A stretch of 64,000 bases of DNA from Gracilimonas sp017641085 (GTDB lineage Bacteria > Bacteroidota > Rhodothermia > Balneolales > Balneolaceae), in the NCBI RefSeq assembly GCF_046115515.1, contig NZ_CP175953.1. One strand, written 5' to 3'. A program made the translations under genes and the position numbers. This document shows positions 24,301 to 33,263 of this stretch, one piece after another (the first letter of the stretch is position 1; the number at the start of each line of letters is the position of its first letter). The notes beneath the pieces are model-generated. The model ran no database searches. It had not been told where the DNA came from and saw nothing but the letters and a program-made list of their open reading frames with translations.

Positions 24301-24703
24301 CGGCATAGTCTCCGGTAAAAGGGACCGTCATCCGGTTTTTCATTTTGTCAGTCACCCCGCCAATTCCCTCTGCGCTGGTAGGCAGATTTACTACATTCGT
24401 TTGGGAGAAATCGTTGTGAGAATCATAAACGATGAGCGTTATACGATTGGATATCTCATGGTTAAAATCTTCGGACAGTTGCTTGTAGGCCGACTCGATA
24501 CTTTTCGCCCCAAATTCAGCCAGCTCATAGTTCTTTTCTCCGTAGTAATACACATCGAAATGCTTGGACTGAATGTAGCGCCATTCAAAATCCTCATAAA
24601 CTACCCTGTTCTTACCAAAGGAGTAATATTGAGCCAGAGCCGGTGTACCGGACATAAATACTATTGCAGCGAGTAATACAACTGAACTAATTTTAACTTT
24701 CAT
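21359..24703 (-). CDS. Outer-membrane fusion: MA-like metallopeptidase, TolB propeller, BamA-type barrel
   Basis: 1114 residues with a signal peptide ending APALAQ-like (GTPALAQ). Residues about 35-270 form a peptidase-MA-like domain with the gluzincin motif His142-Glu-Leu-Val-His146 and a downstream LWFEEGLAEY likely to give the third ligand. Residues about 300-590 are TolB/WD40-type propeller blades (IAWSPDGNQIAIS, IAWSPDGKKLAFD, ISISGDGSRLAFN). A Glu-rich linker (about 640-690) leads to a C-terminal barrel (about 700-1114) with the PVRGY loop-6 motif typical of BamA/Omp85 proteins and a terminal aromatic (IHYFSIGIDF). It is the last gene of the operon with tamB, suggesting an outer-membrane partner, which is inference. 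Confidence 0.85.
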   Translation of the reverse strand: MKVKISSVVLLAAIVFMSGTPALAQYYSFGKNRVVYEDFEWRYIQSKHFDVYYYGEKNYELAEFGAKSIESAYKQLSEDFNHEISNRITLIVYDSHNDFSQTNVVNLPTSAEGIGGVTDKMKNRMTVPFTGDYADFRRTLHHELVHAVFNDMFYGGTINSIIRNNIQLQFPLWFEEGLAEYTALGWDTNTDMYVRDAVINNYLPPLQYLSGYYAYRGGQSFWNFVVEEYGRQKIAEILQRIKTTRSVEVGLQQSLGLNFKELDKAWQDALQERYYPEVAERERADMIANQLTERGQYGSYNTSPAISPQGDKVAFITNRRGYFDVVAISAIDGRKLKTLIRGEDNPEFEELNILNPNIAWSPDGNQIAISTKSKGRDDIALINYNTGKINKLKFPNLDAIASIAWSPDGKKLAFDGNIGPYQDIFVYNLETGKLINVTGDFFSDMQPAWGTDSETLYFVSDRGEKVALHNYTLSYDLLGDESIYQTDIFRVNLNARTTATRLTNTPTWSEKGPQTTRDGRLVYISDENGILNVYEYNLDTRTSVPLTNLQTGASQISISGDGSRLAFNSINEGYLDIFLLRSPLNRDKGGELSKNYWAQRRASESKLTRVPAIRYAQQLFADGLSLEGERVANADEEVEQAGETETGGEEGTEEVAQQEQESDEIDFRNYVFSTEVMEDTTLELEDIKSFTPENNITDDGRFQPKNYRLKFSTDIAYNPTFVASTYGSAAQTQFIISDLLGDHQIALGTNFVTDLRNSDYSIQYGYLKNRTNWFGSYFHTSRRYQTIFGELIRFRTFGGSVNAQYPFNKFKRIDFGFSAMGVTRDYSSVSDRYAGLSTSANQPDNQRSLFLYPEVVFTNDRTLPGFLTPRGGRRYSIGISGSPGVGENAPQFGSVLADFRQYIGLGRSGQYSIALRASGATSIGPDKQTYFMGGRLGWINQQFSNNGLSFDKLTDSFFTVPALPVRGYAYNSIYGSNFSLINAEFRFPLFAAVVPGALPILPFYNITGAAFLDVGTAWGERIDYGLLDNGEPVINKAKLDFKIAEERFSDQAQTPQGPVQFEAPYYDGDILIGAGFGLRTIVFGLPFRYDVGWPYGREGFGDDPIHYFSIGIDF

Positions 24704-24721
24704 AATAGAGAGTATTAAAAG

Positions 24722-26893
24722 TTATTTGGCTAATCCGAAGTCGATTTGTCGTTTTTCCAAGTTGGTGCTTTTAACATAAACACGGATTTCATCGCCAAGC
24801 TGAAACTGTTTTCCGCTCTTGCGGCCAACCAGGGCATGGCGCTTTTCATTGAAAACGAAATAATCACTTTTCAGATCGCTCATTCTTATCATTCCTTCAC
24901 AGTAAATGTCTTTTAGGTTCACAAAAATTCCCCGTTCCATCACACCGCTGATAATTCCGTCAAATTTCTCACCGGTTTTACCGCTTAAAAACTCAACCTG
25001 CTTCAGTTTTATGGAGTCACGTTCAGCGTCAACGGCAACACGTTCGCGCTCACTGCAATGTTCTCCATCTTTTTTGAGCTGATCGTGGGTGTAAACCCTC
25101 GCTCCTGAATTGTAACCTTTTAGAAGCCGGTGCACAATAACATCAGGGTAACGGCGAATGGGACTGGTAAAGTGTGCATAGTGCCCAAAACCCAATCCAA
25201 AGTGACCGAGATTATTCGGTGAATATTCAGCCTTAGCCATTGCCCTGAGCATTAGTCCGTTAACGATATACTCCAGGCTTGTATTTTCCACTTTTTTGAG
25301 AAGGTCGTTGATCTTTTTAGGAGAGATTTTATCCCCGAGATCAAACTTGATTCCTATGGGTTTAACCTGCTCCGCTATGGAAGCCAGTTTCTCCTGATCC
25401 GGCTTGTCATGTACCCGGTAGAAAAATGGATACAAGTCTTTTGAGCGCTTCTTATCTGACTTTTTACGTAATTCCTCCACATGCATAGCCACTGTTTTAT
25501 TGGCCATCAGCATGCATTCCTCAATCAGACGATGGGCAAAAATACGTTCCTTCAAAATTACTTTGAGCGGCTTACCGTCATCATCTAAAACAAACTTGGG
25601 TTCAGGGGTGTCAAAGTCTATCGCTCCTTCACGGAATCGTTTGTCCAGGAGTATCCGGGCTAACTCTTCCGCCAGCTTCACCTCTTTGGCATATTTGTGA
25701 TTCTTACCCTCAATCACTTCTTGAGCCTGTTCGTAAGTAAATCTCTGTTTGGAATGAATCACGGTTTCCTCCACAGAGTAATCAACCAGCTTGCCATTCG
25801 GGGCAATTTCCATAAAGCAGCTGTAGGTCAGCTTGTCTTCATTAGGGCGCAAACTGCACACACCATTACTCAGCACTTCCGGGAGCATAGGAATCACACG
25901 ATCCACTAAATAAACGCTTGTTCCCCGGCTGTGTGCTTCTTCATCCAGCACGGTTTTTGGGGTGAGGTAATGCGTTACATCGGCAATATGAACCCCCAGG
26001 TAATAGTTTCCATTATCCAGCTTTTTGATGCTCAGCGCATCATCAAAATCCTTGGCATCTTCCGGGTCGATGGTAAAAACATTCTCGTCTCTTAAATCCC
26101 GGCGTCTGTGGCATTCCTCTTCGGGAATCTCGGTTGGAATCTGGTTAGCATACTCCTCCACTTGTTTGGGAAATTCAGCAACCATGTCATTTTCAGCCAG
26201 TATGGATAATACGTTGGCATCATTTGAACCCGATTTTCCTAAAACCGATTTGATACGGGCTTCCGGTAACGCTTTGGGGTGAACCCAGTTCACAAGCTCA
26301 AATATAACCTTGTCGCCATCCTCAGCTCCATTTACGAATTCCGGAAGTACAAAGAAGTTGGTATGAACCAATTTCTTATCCGATTCAATCACAAAATTCT
26401 CTTTACTGACTTTTGTAAGTGTACCTACATAAAAGTCTTTGCCCCGTTCCAGTATTTCCAGGATTTTACCCCGGGGTTGGCCGGAGCCCTTTTTCTGCCC
26501 GGTTATCTTAACCCGAACTTTATCATCGTTCAGAGCCGTTCCTACATCGCGGGATGAAATCATTATATCCTGATCCAGCTCATCGGTAATTACATAACCG
26601 GTTCCGCGGACTGAGATATCAATCTTTCCTTCAACAACATGGGACGAACCCGAGGACTTCTTTGCCTTCTTCCTGGTGTTTTTCCCAAGAAAAACATAAT
26701 TGTCTTTTCGGCTGATGGTGTTTTGATTAGCCAGCCGGCCCAGTGATTTGTCCAGCCGTTTTATCTCGTTATTACTTTCTAACCGAAGTACGCTAATAAT
26801 TTGCTCTCTTGTTAGCTTACCGTCGGGGCTGTTTTTCAATAAATCAACAACCAGGTCTTCAAATTTACTTAGTCTTTCTTTCTTACTACTCAT
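24722..26893 (-). CDS. rnr: Ribonuclease R
   Basis: 723 residues. The order is an N-terminal winged helix (about 1-70), cold-shock-like OB domains, the RNB catalytic core with FTIDPEDAKDFDDALSI (acidic metal-binding residues) and HYAHFTSPIRRYPDVIVHRL, then a C-terminal S1 domain (about 640-723). RNase R is a 3'-5' exonuclease that degrades structured RNA and works with tmRNA and in rRNA quality control. The same operon starts with an NFACT/RqcH-like gene, another ribosome rescue factor. It begins 10 nt after tamB and ends 18 nt before the metallopeptidase gene. Confidence 0.96.
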   Translation of the reverse strand: MSSKKERLSKFEDLVVDLLKNSPDGKLTREQIISVLRLESNNEIKRLDKSLGRLANQNTISRKDNYVFLGKNTRKKAKKSSGSSHVVEGKIDISVRGTGYVITDELDQDIMISSRDVGTALNDDKVRVKITGQKKGSGQPRGKILEILERGKDFYVGTLTKVSKENFVIESDKKLVHTNFFVLPEFVNGAEDGDKVIFELVNWVHPKALPEARIKSVLGKSGSNDANVLSILAENDMVAEFPKQVEEYANQIPTEIPEEECHRRRDLRDENVFTIDPEDAKDFDDALSIKKLDNGNYYLGVHIADVTHYLTPKTVLDEEAHSRGTSVYLVDRVIPMLPEVLSNGVCSLRPNEDKLTYSCFMEIAPNGKLVDYSVEETVIHSKQRFTYEQAQEVIEGKNHKYAKEVKLAEELARILLDKRFREGAIDFDTPEPKFVLDDDGKPLKVILKERIFAHRLIEECMLMANKTVAMHVEELRKKSDKKRSKDLYPFFYRVHDKPDQEKLASIAEQVKPIGIKFDLGDKISPKKINDLLKKVENTSLEYIVNGLMLRAMAKAEYSPNNLGHFGLGFGHYAHFTSPIRRYPDVIVHRLLKGYNSGARVYTHDQLKKDGEHCSERERVAVDAERDSIKLKQVEFLSGKTGEKFDGIISGVMERGIFVNLKDIYCEGMIRMSDLKSDYFVFNEKRHALVGRKSGKQFQLGDEIRVYVKSTNLEKRQIDFGLAK

Positions 26894-26903
26894 TCAAATA
26901 TTC

Positions 26904-29900
26904 TTATGCGGGATCTCGTCCCTCTATGTTTTCTGTTATTTCTTCTTGATTCTGTTCTTTTTCTTTAACGCCAAATAGCTTTCTGAAAGGCGAAAGCAAC
27001 CGATTGAAAAATTCATCCCAGGTATTGAAACTTACTTTGGCTTCAAGGCCTACACCATTTATTTCCTGAGACTGTTGTGATTGTTCGGTGCTGCTAATGG
27101 TTCCGAAGGTAAGATCCTGGCGGTGGAAAGCCGTTACTGCAAAGGTGCGGTTTATTCTAAAGGTAGCACCAAGATCTCCAATATTTGATTGTCTTCCTGT
27201 GATTTGTCCTTCCCGGCGAAGTATTATTTTGTCATTGTAAAGCCGTAGCGCAACTCCAAGGTCAACTTGGTTATATGTATTTAAGTTAAAATCTACATCT
27301 AAACTACTCAAATCACTGTTCAATAACGAATTTACCTGATTTGATAACAATGGGTTAATAACCTGGCTCGAAAGCAATGGATTCAGCACCGCTGCACTGC
27401 CCGATAAATTTTCTCCAAAGGGATTGGCTTGAGGGTCACCTGCTGAAGAAACCGGTATAAAATCTCCCATAAGCATAAAGTTGGTGGCCTGAATTAACTT
27501 CAGGCTTTCATCCCTGTTAATGGAGGCCAGCTGGGTGGACAGCGTTGAGCTTTGTTGCGACTCAAAGGTATTGGGCAAACGGAAAAAGAAATTATTTTCA
27601 ATACTGGTTAGGGTTCCACCGATATTCAGCACTAATTCTACAGGCACCCGTTGGGCATTTTCAGGATCCCTGGAGCCGGTGCTGCTCAGGGTGTTGATAT
27701 CAGGCCGTGCACGATAAATGGCATTCAGGTTCAGGCGTGCATTTGCAGGATCTCCCTCCCAGATAATGGTACCGCCTGATTCCAGCTCGAAACGACGGGT
27801 AAAGATATCGCCACTCACAAACTGGTAGTTCCCGCCCGTGATATCAAAGCGGCCAAACATGGATACCTGCTCGTCTTCCAGCAAAATACGCAGGCGACCG
27901 GTACCATCGGCTGTTACGATATCGCCGGTAACCGGATCGAAAATCAGTTGTACTGTCATCGGGTTGGTAGCCACAAACTGCAGATCTAAAGTAAAACGCT
28001 CAGCAAAGGTAAGCTCCTCTTCCGGCTGGCCCTGTTCGTCATTAATTCGATTTCGGGAATTAGTGGAATTTACACCTGACCGTAAATCGTCCACGTCAAA
28101 AGAGTTCACGAAACGTATAAACCGGTTGTCTTCATTAAATTCCGTTTCCTCCAATAATGGGATGGAAATCTGTGAAAAATCAGATATAACAATCGGCTCT
28201 TCGGTGCGAAGCACCGGATTCATATTGGTACCGGAAATGGTGACCGTGCTGGAGCCATAGGCCTGTCCAAAAAATGCCACGGTTGGGTCGAATGAGCTAT
28301 TCAGGAACTGAAACTCATCCATATTCAGGCTTATCCGAAGGCTGTCGGTTGGACCAAAATTATTTAAATCATAAAAACCGCTCAGAATGGCACTACCACC
28401 TGAAGGATCAATAAAGTAGATATCATTAAAAGTGAAGCCTTCGTACCGGTTAAAGGTTAAACTACCCTGTGCATAGTAGTAGGTATCCAGAAATTGGGGG
28501 CGGATATAAGCGGCATCTTCAGTACCCACAATAAATTCTGATTCAAAATCATAGTTCTCCAGATTTCCCCAGATTTTACCCGTTCCGTTAGCCAGCCCCG
28601 CAGCTTCAGCAAACACCTTTGGACCTATGTACGGTAAAATCCACATGTCAATATTCTCAAACTCTATATCAAATTGATAAAGCGAGTCAACAGCCGGGAA
28701 ATTACCTTCTTTTGGAGCAAGGACGTACCCGTCTATATTAAAGTTCTGCCCTTTACGATCGTTGTTGGCATAATATTGGGGGTATTTGGCCGAATCCGTA
28801 CTTACGGAGATATTAGTATCAAAACGGTCTAAGGATTGATTGTATCGGCTGGTGAGCAGGATATCACCGAAAAGTGTGTTGTCCAGGTTAAAGGCTTCAA
28901 CATCAATTTCTCCCTGGATGGTCGGTACCGTAGTCAGCGTTCGGGTGGTGAATTTACCGTTTACTATTCCCCCAAACCGGACTCTTCCCCCTATCAAATC
29001 TGAAAGACGGCCAAGGTTCACGTCTCCAATGTTATAGTTAACTGAATCTTCCGTAGAGCTGCTGAAGGTGCCGTTTACCTGTACAAACTGGGAGTCGCTT
29101 TCAAAGACAAAATCGTTCAGCGTTAATTTTTCATCCGATTGATAGCGAAGCATGGGGGTTCCTTCATTGGCCCATCTAAAGGTGCCGGTACCCAACGTAA
29201 AATCATGGATGAATAAGGAAATTGCCTCTTCCGAAATGTCCCCTCCGGCATGGAAAGAGAATGAAGCATCATCTGCCAACTCCCGAATATTACTTCTCAG
29301 CTCAACGGAATCCTGGTTGAAATTAGCTGCAAAATCAAAATCCCTGCCTACTATTGAGTTATAATCAATTTGAGCTGCATTGGCCTGAAACTGAAGTCCG
29401 GAAAAGTCTTTCAGGTCCGCCTCCCTCCTGAAGCCTCCTGTGGTCTGTATCATCAAAGAGTCGGCTTCAAAGTCCCGGATTCTCGTCTTACTATCTATCA
29501 GGGTAGCATTAAAAAGCAGTCGCTGAGAATTCACATTCACCGTTGAATTGATACGGGCAGAAGTTGAAATACGTGGAAAACTCGGGAAGTATGAGGTAAT
29601 CAGCCCAAGGTTTTTCAATCTCCCGGAGATAGTAAGGTTTTGGTTACGGCTGATTTGGGTGGAATCTTTAATGGTCGTCAAACTATCAAAAGCGATTTCT
29701 TCCCTCACCCGGTTGGTAAAATAGCGGCTCCATTGCTCACTGAGAACCAGCAGGTCAGCCGGTACGAAATCCCCTTGCACGGTGGCATCAAAGGCGGTGG
29801 ATGTCATACGCAGAATTCGCTGTTGGGCATCGGGCTCGTTGAAATCAACATATATTTGGTGACGACCCAGTGTATCATCCCCGGCCACTGCACGGGTAAT

Positions 29901-31616
29901 ATCAAGACTTACCTGCCCGTACAGTTCGTTCCACTCTTTGCCAATCAAGCTCAGGTCGTATTCCATATCCGCATACACTTCCCGCATGCGATTGTCTTGC
30001 ACAATTTCATTCAGAAATATATTACCGGCTTCACCTTTTAAAGAGTAGGACGGAATAGAAGTGGTTAGGTCAATGGTACCGTTTGTGGTTAAAAGCGCTC
30101 CATTGACTTCAGCTCTGATATCCGGTTCAATCAAACCATCATTCCAGTTTGCCAATATCACAACCTGGTTAAACCGGCGGTTGTCAAATGCTCCCTGATT
30201 CGACCGGATTACCAGTCCGCCTTCGCTTTCCCTCAGGTTGAAAGAAGTGCTTTTGATCTCCCCGTTCAGGGTTAAATCGGTAGATTGTATTCGGGGATCT
30301 ATCAAATTTCCTAAATCAAGGGAGTCGGTATTGAAGCTCAGATCAAAACCAATGGAGTTACCCCAGTTCCAAACCCCGTCAACCTGAAACTGCCCACGCT
30401 CCATATTCTGAGCCATGATATTCGTTGAGGTGGTGTCTGTAGTACCCGAAATTTCCCCTTCAAACCGGGTGGAGGTTAAGGCGTCGATCTGCGCAGTGGT
30501 GAGTGCCGAGTTTATAAGCTCAAGCTCTTTTTGTGCCAAAACAACAGCTTCCAGGCTTACATTATAGGACAACTGATCAACACTTCTCAGATTTTTTAAT
30601 GTGCCGTTTAAATCTGCAAAACTTTCTCCAATACTCAGTTCAACAGTGCTGAAATACAGGGAGTCGAGCGTACCTTCACCGGTCAGTTTACCTTTAATAT
30701 CACTTTGAAGCTCAGGGACATCAGGGAAAAAACGGGTGATATAGGATGTTTCCAGAGCCAACCGATCCACAGTTAAACTGAGCGTAGCCTCCTTAAGCTG
30801 CTGTTTAACTGCCCCATCCAACATATTTACCCCCTCAGCCTCACCGCTGAAGCGACCGCTTGAGTTACCGGACTTAATATTGAGGGCATTCAGTTCCAGG
30901 AACCGGGAGTCGTTATAAATTTGACCAAACAACTCAACGGTTGGGATATTGAATTCAGGTACATCAAACTGTATTCGGTTAATATCCACAAAGCGCTGGT
31001 CGTTGGTGAATTCAAAAAACATATCCATCTGAACATTCCTGATGTTCAGGCTATCGGAAGTGGTTACCCGGTTTGGTTTTTCAAAGGCATTCCGCACCAC
31101 AAAATTACCATCCCGAACTATCACTGAAGGAATGATAATCTGAAAACCGGAGCTTGGCTTACTATCTGACCTTACCGATCCTGCTGTTAGGTTTGATTTC
31201 AGTTTAAAAGCCTCATCCAGCGAAAACTCAGATTCCGGATCCACAACTCCTTTCGGCGATTCTACCTGAAGTGCATTTATCACCACCCGGTTCCGAAGCA
31301 GGGACCAAACATCCAGGCTGGCGTTGATGGAGCTCGTCTCAAATACCGGCCTGAATTCCGAAGAATCCGGGTAAATTTTAACGTTATTCATTTGCATGCG
31401 AAGTGGTAACAAGCCCTCAAGCTGCCCAATGCTCAGCACGCCCTCAAAATTCTGACTAAACCGATCCTGAAGCTCCACAGCCACCTGATCTTTTACCGGC
31501 TGAAGCTGCATCAACCCAAAAGCTGCCCCAAAAACGAGGGCAATAGTCAACACCAGCACCCCGATAAAGGTCCAGAAAATATTCCAGGATTTATGTAACC
31601 AGCGTATGTATGCCAC
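26904..31616 (-). CDS. tamB: TamB-like translocation and assembly protein (DUF490)
   Basis: 1570 residues, GTG start at 31614-31616 overlapping the aroB stop (TAGTG). One N-terminal membrane anchor (about 12-38) is followed by an AsmA/TamB-type N-domain (FSQNFEGVLSIGQLEGLLPL), over 1000 residues of repeating beta strands and the C-terminal DUF490 domain (about 1180-1530: FDITGGNYQFVSGDIFTRRF, RLNLNAIYRARPDI). TamB-like proteins form hydrophobic grooves across the periplasm that carry lipids or help insert outer membrane proteins. The BamA-like fusion encoded two genes downstream could be its outer-membrane partner. ATG starts were not found near the N-terminus, so GTG is preferred. Confidence 0.93.
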   Translation of the reverse strand: MAYIRWLHKSWNIFWTFIGVLVLTIALVFGAAFGLMQLQPVKDQVAVELQDRFSQNFEGVLSIGQLEGLLPLRMQMNNVKIYPDSSEFRPVFETSSINASLDVWSLLRNRVVINALQVESPKGVVDPESEFSLDEAFKLKSNLTAGSVRSDSKPSSGFQIIIPSVIVRDGNFVVRNAFEKPNRVTTSDSLNIRNVQMDMFFEFTNDQRFVDINRIQFDVPEFNIPTVELFGQIYNDSRFLELNALNIKSGNSSGRFSGEAEGVNMLDGAVKQQLKEATLSLTVDRLALETSYITRFFPDVPELQSDIKGKLTGEGTLDSLYFSTVELSIGESFADLNGTLKNLRSVDQLSYNVSLEAVVLAQKELELINSALTTAQIDALTSTRFEGEISGTTDTTSTNIMAQNMERGQFQVDGVWNWGNSIGFDLSFNTDSLDLGNLIDPRIQSTDLTLNGEIKSTSFNLRESEGGLVIRSNQGAFDNRRFNQVVILANWNDGLIEPDIRAEVNGALLTTNGTIDLTTSIPSYSLKGEAGNIFLNEIVQDNRMREVYADMEYDLSLIGKEWNELYGQVSLDITRAVAGDDTLGRHQIYVDFNEPDAQQRILRMTSTAFDATVQGDFVPADLLVLSEQWSRYFTNRVREEIAFDSLTTIKDSTQISRNQNLTISGRLKNLGLITSYFPSFPRISTSARINSTVNVNSQRLLFNATLIDSKTRIRDFEADSLMIQTTGGFRREADLKDFSGLQFQANAAQIDYNSIVGRDFDFAANFNQDSVELRSNIRELADDASFSFHAGGDISEEAISLFIHDFTLGTGTFRWANEGTPMLRYQSDEKLTLNDFVFESDSQFVQVNGTFSSSTEDSVNYNIGDVNLGRLSDLIGGRVRFGGIVNGKFTTRTLTTVPTIQGEIDVEAFNLDNTLFGDILLTSRYNQSLDRFDTNISVSTDSAKYPQYYANNDRKGQNFNIDGYVLAPKEGNFPAVDSLYQFDIEFENIDMWILPYIGPKVFAEAAGLANGTGKIWGNLENYDFESEFIVGTEDAAYIRPQFLDTYYYAQGSLTFNRYEGFTFNDIYFIDPSGGSAILSGFYDLNNFGPTDSLRISLNMDEFQFLNSSFDPTVAFFGQAYGSSTVTISGTNMNPVLRTEEPIVISDFSQISIPLLEETEFNEDNRFIRFVNSFDVDDLRSGVNSTNSRNRINDEQGQPEEELTFAERFTLDLQFVATNPMTVQLIFDPVTGDIVTADGTGRLRILLEDEQVSMFGRFDITGGNYQFVSGDIFTRRFELESGGTIIWEGDPANARLNLNAIYRARPDINTLSSTGSRDPENAQRVPVELVLNIGGTLTSIENNFFFRLPNTFESQQSSTLSTQLASINRDESLKLIQATNFMLMGDFIPVSSAGDPQANPFGENLSGSAAVLNPLLSSQVINPLLSNQVNSLLNSDLSSLDVDFNLNTYNQVDLGVALRLYNDKIILRREGQITGRQSNIGDLGATFRINRTFAVTAFHRQDLTFGTISSTEQSQQSQEINGVGLEAKVSFNTWDEFFNRLLSPFRKLFGVKEKEQNQEEITENIEGRDPA

Positions 31617-32707
31617 TATGTAAAAATGTTTAGCGTGTGTTCCCAGGCCCGTTGCACAAAGCCGGTGTCAGATACTTTATAAACGTAGGGAGAACTTAAT
31701 TCCTTCAACAAGATGAGTTGTATTTGCTCGTCTTTCACTTTCTTATCGGTTTTCATCAGGTACACCAATTCTTCCGGGGAGGCCTTTACTTCATTCAAAT
31801 TCAGCTTATACAACGGCTTGAACTGCATTAAATTGGATAAATCAATATTAGCACCTAAAGAATTGGAAGCGTGAACGGCGGCAATCATTCCGGCATAAAC
31901 GGCCTCACCGTGAGAATACAACTTATAGTCACCTTGCTTTTCAATAACGTGAGCAAAAGTATGGCCGAAATTCAAAAAAGCCCGCTTCCCGGCTTCAAGT
32001 ACATCTTCAGCTACAATTTCAACTTTAATCTTTGCACTTTGCTGAATCAAGGGCAACCAGGACTTCCCGTCAACAAAGGTATTCTCCTTAATCAACGTGT
32101 TTACCTGTTCAAGGATTTCAGGGCTGTGAATCATTCCGTACTTAAGTACTTCACTCAGGCCATTTACCCATTCTTTTTCCGGAAGGGTTTCCAGGTATTT
32201 AACATCTGCAAATACCGCTGCAGGCTGATAAAAACTTCCTACCAGGTTTTTCCCGGTATGATGATTGATGCCGGTTTTCCCTCCAATCGAGCTATCCACC
32301 ATGGCCAGCAAGGTAGTGGGGATGTGGATAAGCGGAAGTCCGCGTAACACCGTAGCCGCTACAAAGCCGGACAAATCACCGGTTACCCCGCCCCCAATGG
32401 CGATCAGCGGCGTTCCTCTTTCAGTGCCTTCATTCAGAACAAAATCCACAGCCTGCTTATAGATTTCGATGTTCTTCGCCTGCTCTCCCCGGGGGACTTC
32501 AAAAATGTGAAGCTCTTTAAAGTGAGATTTCAACGCCTTCTCAAAATGGGTGCGGTGATGCTTCAGCACAAAAGCATCCACCATCAAAAAGGCTTTTGCG
32601 GAGCCGTAATGCTGTACAAACTCCTCCAGTTCTGCACTTAAATCGTAGCCAAAGTGCAATTCATAAATATCTTCCGTGGAAGTTTGGACTGAAATAGAAT
32701 CAGACAT
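31616..32707 (-). CDS. aroB: 3-dehydroquinate synthase
   Basis: 363 residues. It closes DAHP to 3-dehydroquinate, the second step of the shikimate pathway, using NAD+ and a metal. Signatures include GGGVTGDLSGFVAATVLRGL, then IPTTLLAMVDSSIGGKTGIN and the metal-ligand histidines in LNFGHTFAHVIEKQ and YSHGEAVYAGM. The ATG overlaps the aroK stop by 8 nt (ATGTCTGA), and the TAG stop overlaps the tamB GTG. The aroK-aroB order is common. Confidence 0.97.
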   Translation of the reverse strand: MSDSISVQTSTEDIYELHFGYDLSAELEEFVQHYGSAKAFLMVDAFVLKHHRTHFEKALKSHFKELHIFEVPRGEQAKNIEIYKQAVDFVLNEGTERGTPLIAIGGGVTGDLSGFVAATVLRGLPLIHIPTTLLAMVDSSIGGKTGINHHTGKNLVGSFYQPAAVFADVKYLETLPEKEWVNGLSEVLKYGMIHSPEILEQVNTLIKENTFVDGKSWLPLIQQSAKIKVEIVAEDVLEAGKRAFLNFGHTFAHVIEKQGDYKLYSHGEAVYAGMIAAVHASNSLGANIDLSNLMQFKPLYKLNLNEVKASPEELVYLMKTDKKVKDEQIQLILLKELSSPYVYKVSDTGFVQRAWEHTLNIFT

Positions 32708-33263
32708 GCCGGGTAATTTTTTCGATGGCCGCTTCCGTCATTTCCTCAACAGTTGAAAATAACGGTGTTTTAATTGCAACCTGAGCCTGTTTGTAGAATT
32801 TTTCTCGACCTGAATATAAGGCTTTCAGCTCTGTAAAGAGAGTATCCCTGGATTTAATTTTTCCGTCCTTATTAAACACAATCGGGCGCTCATTGCTTTG
32901 CAGCACTCTGTCGGTTATTTGTTCCAAAGGCGTATCCACAAAAAGCAGCAACCCGTTCACCTTCAGGTGATCAACAATGCGCTGATTTTGCAGGGCTCCC
33001 CCGCCCAGCGACACCACTCCTCTGAAATTACGGGTCAGATCAAGCAGGTATTCCCACTCCTTTTCCCGGAAGTAGTGCTCTCCGTGCTCATCGAAGATGG
33101 CGCGGATGCTTTTGCCCTCCCTTTCAACAATAACCTCATCCAGGTCGCGGTATTCCCGCTCCAGCTTCCCGGCCAGGGCTTTGCCGAGTGTGCTTTTCCC
33201 GGATGCCATGAAGCCACACAGGTACATACTGTCTTTAAATTTTTGCAGTCGGTAAGAATTCAT
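32700..33263 (-). CDS. aroK: Shikimate kinase
   Basis: 187 residues. It phosphorylates shikimate with ATP. The P-loop is GFMASGKS (17-24), the shikimate-binding Asp/Arg region is YRDLDEVIVEREGKSIRAIF, and the GG segment is VSLGGGALQNQ. The lid holds Arg in NERPIVF. The ATG overlaps the NFACT stop (ATGA) and the end overlaps aroB by 8 nt, so three genes are coupled. Confidence 0.95.
   Translation of the reverse strand: MNSYRLQKFKDSMYLCGFMASGKSTLGKALAGKLEREYRDLDEVIVEREGKSIRAIFDEHGEHYFREKEWEYLLDLTRNFRGVVSLGGGALQNQRIVDHLKVNGLLLFVDTPLEQITDRVLQSNERPIVFNKDGKIKSRDTLFTELKALYSGREKFYKQAQVAIKTPLFSTVEEMTEAAIEKITRHV

Noticed and set aside
29640..30041. 133-codon ORF on the plus strand inside tamB
   Set aside because: Shadow of the tamB reading frame; composition and motifs support tamB on the minus strand.
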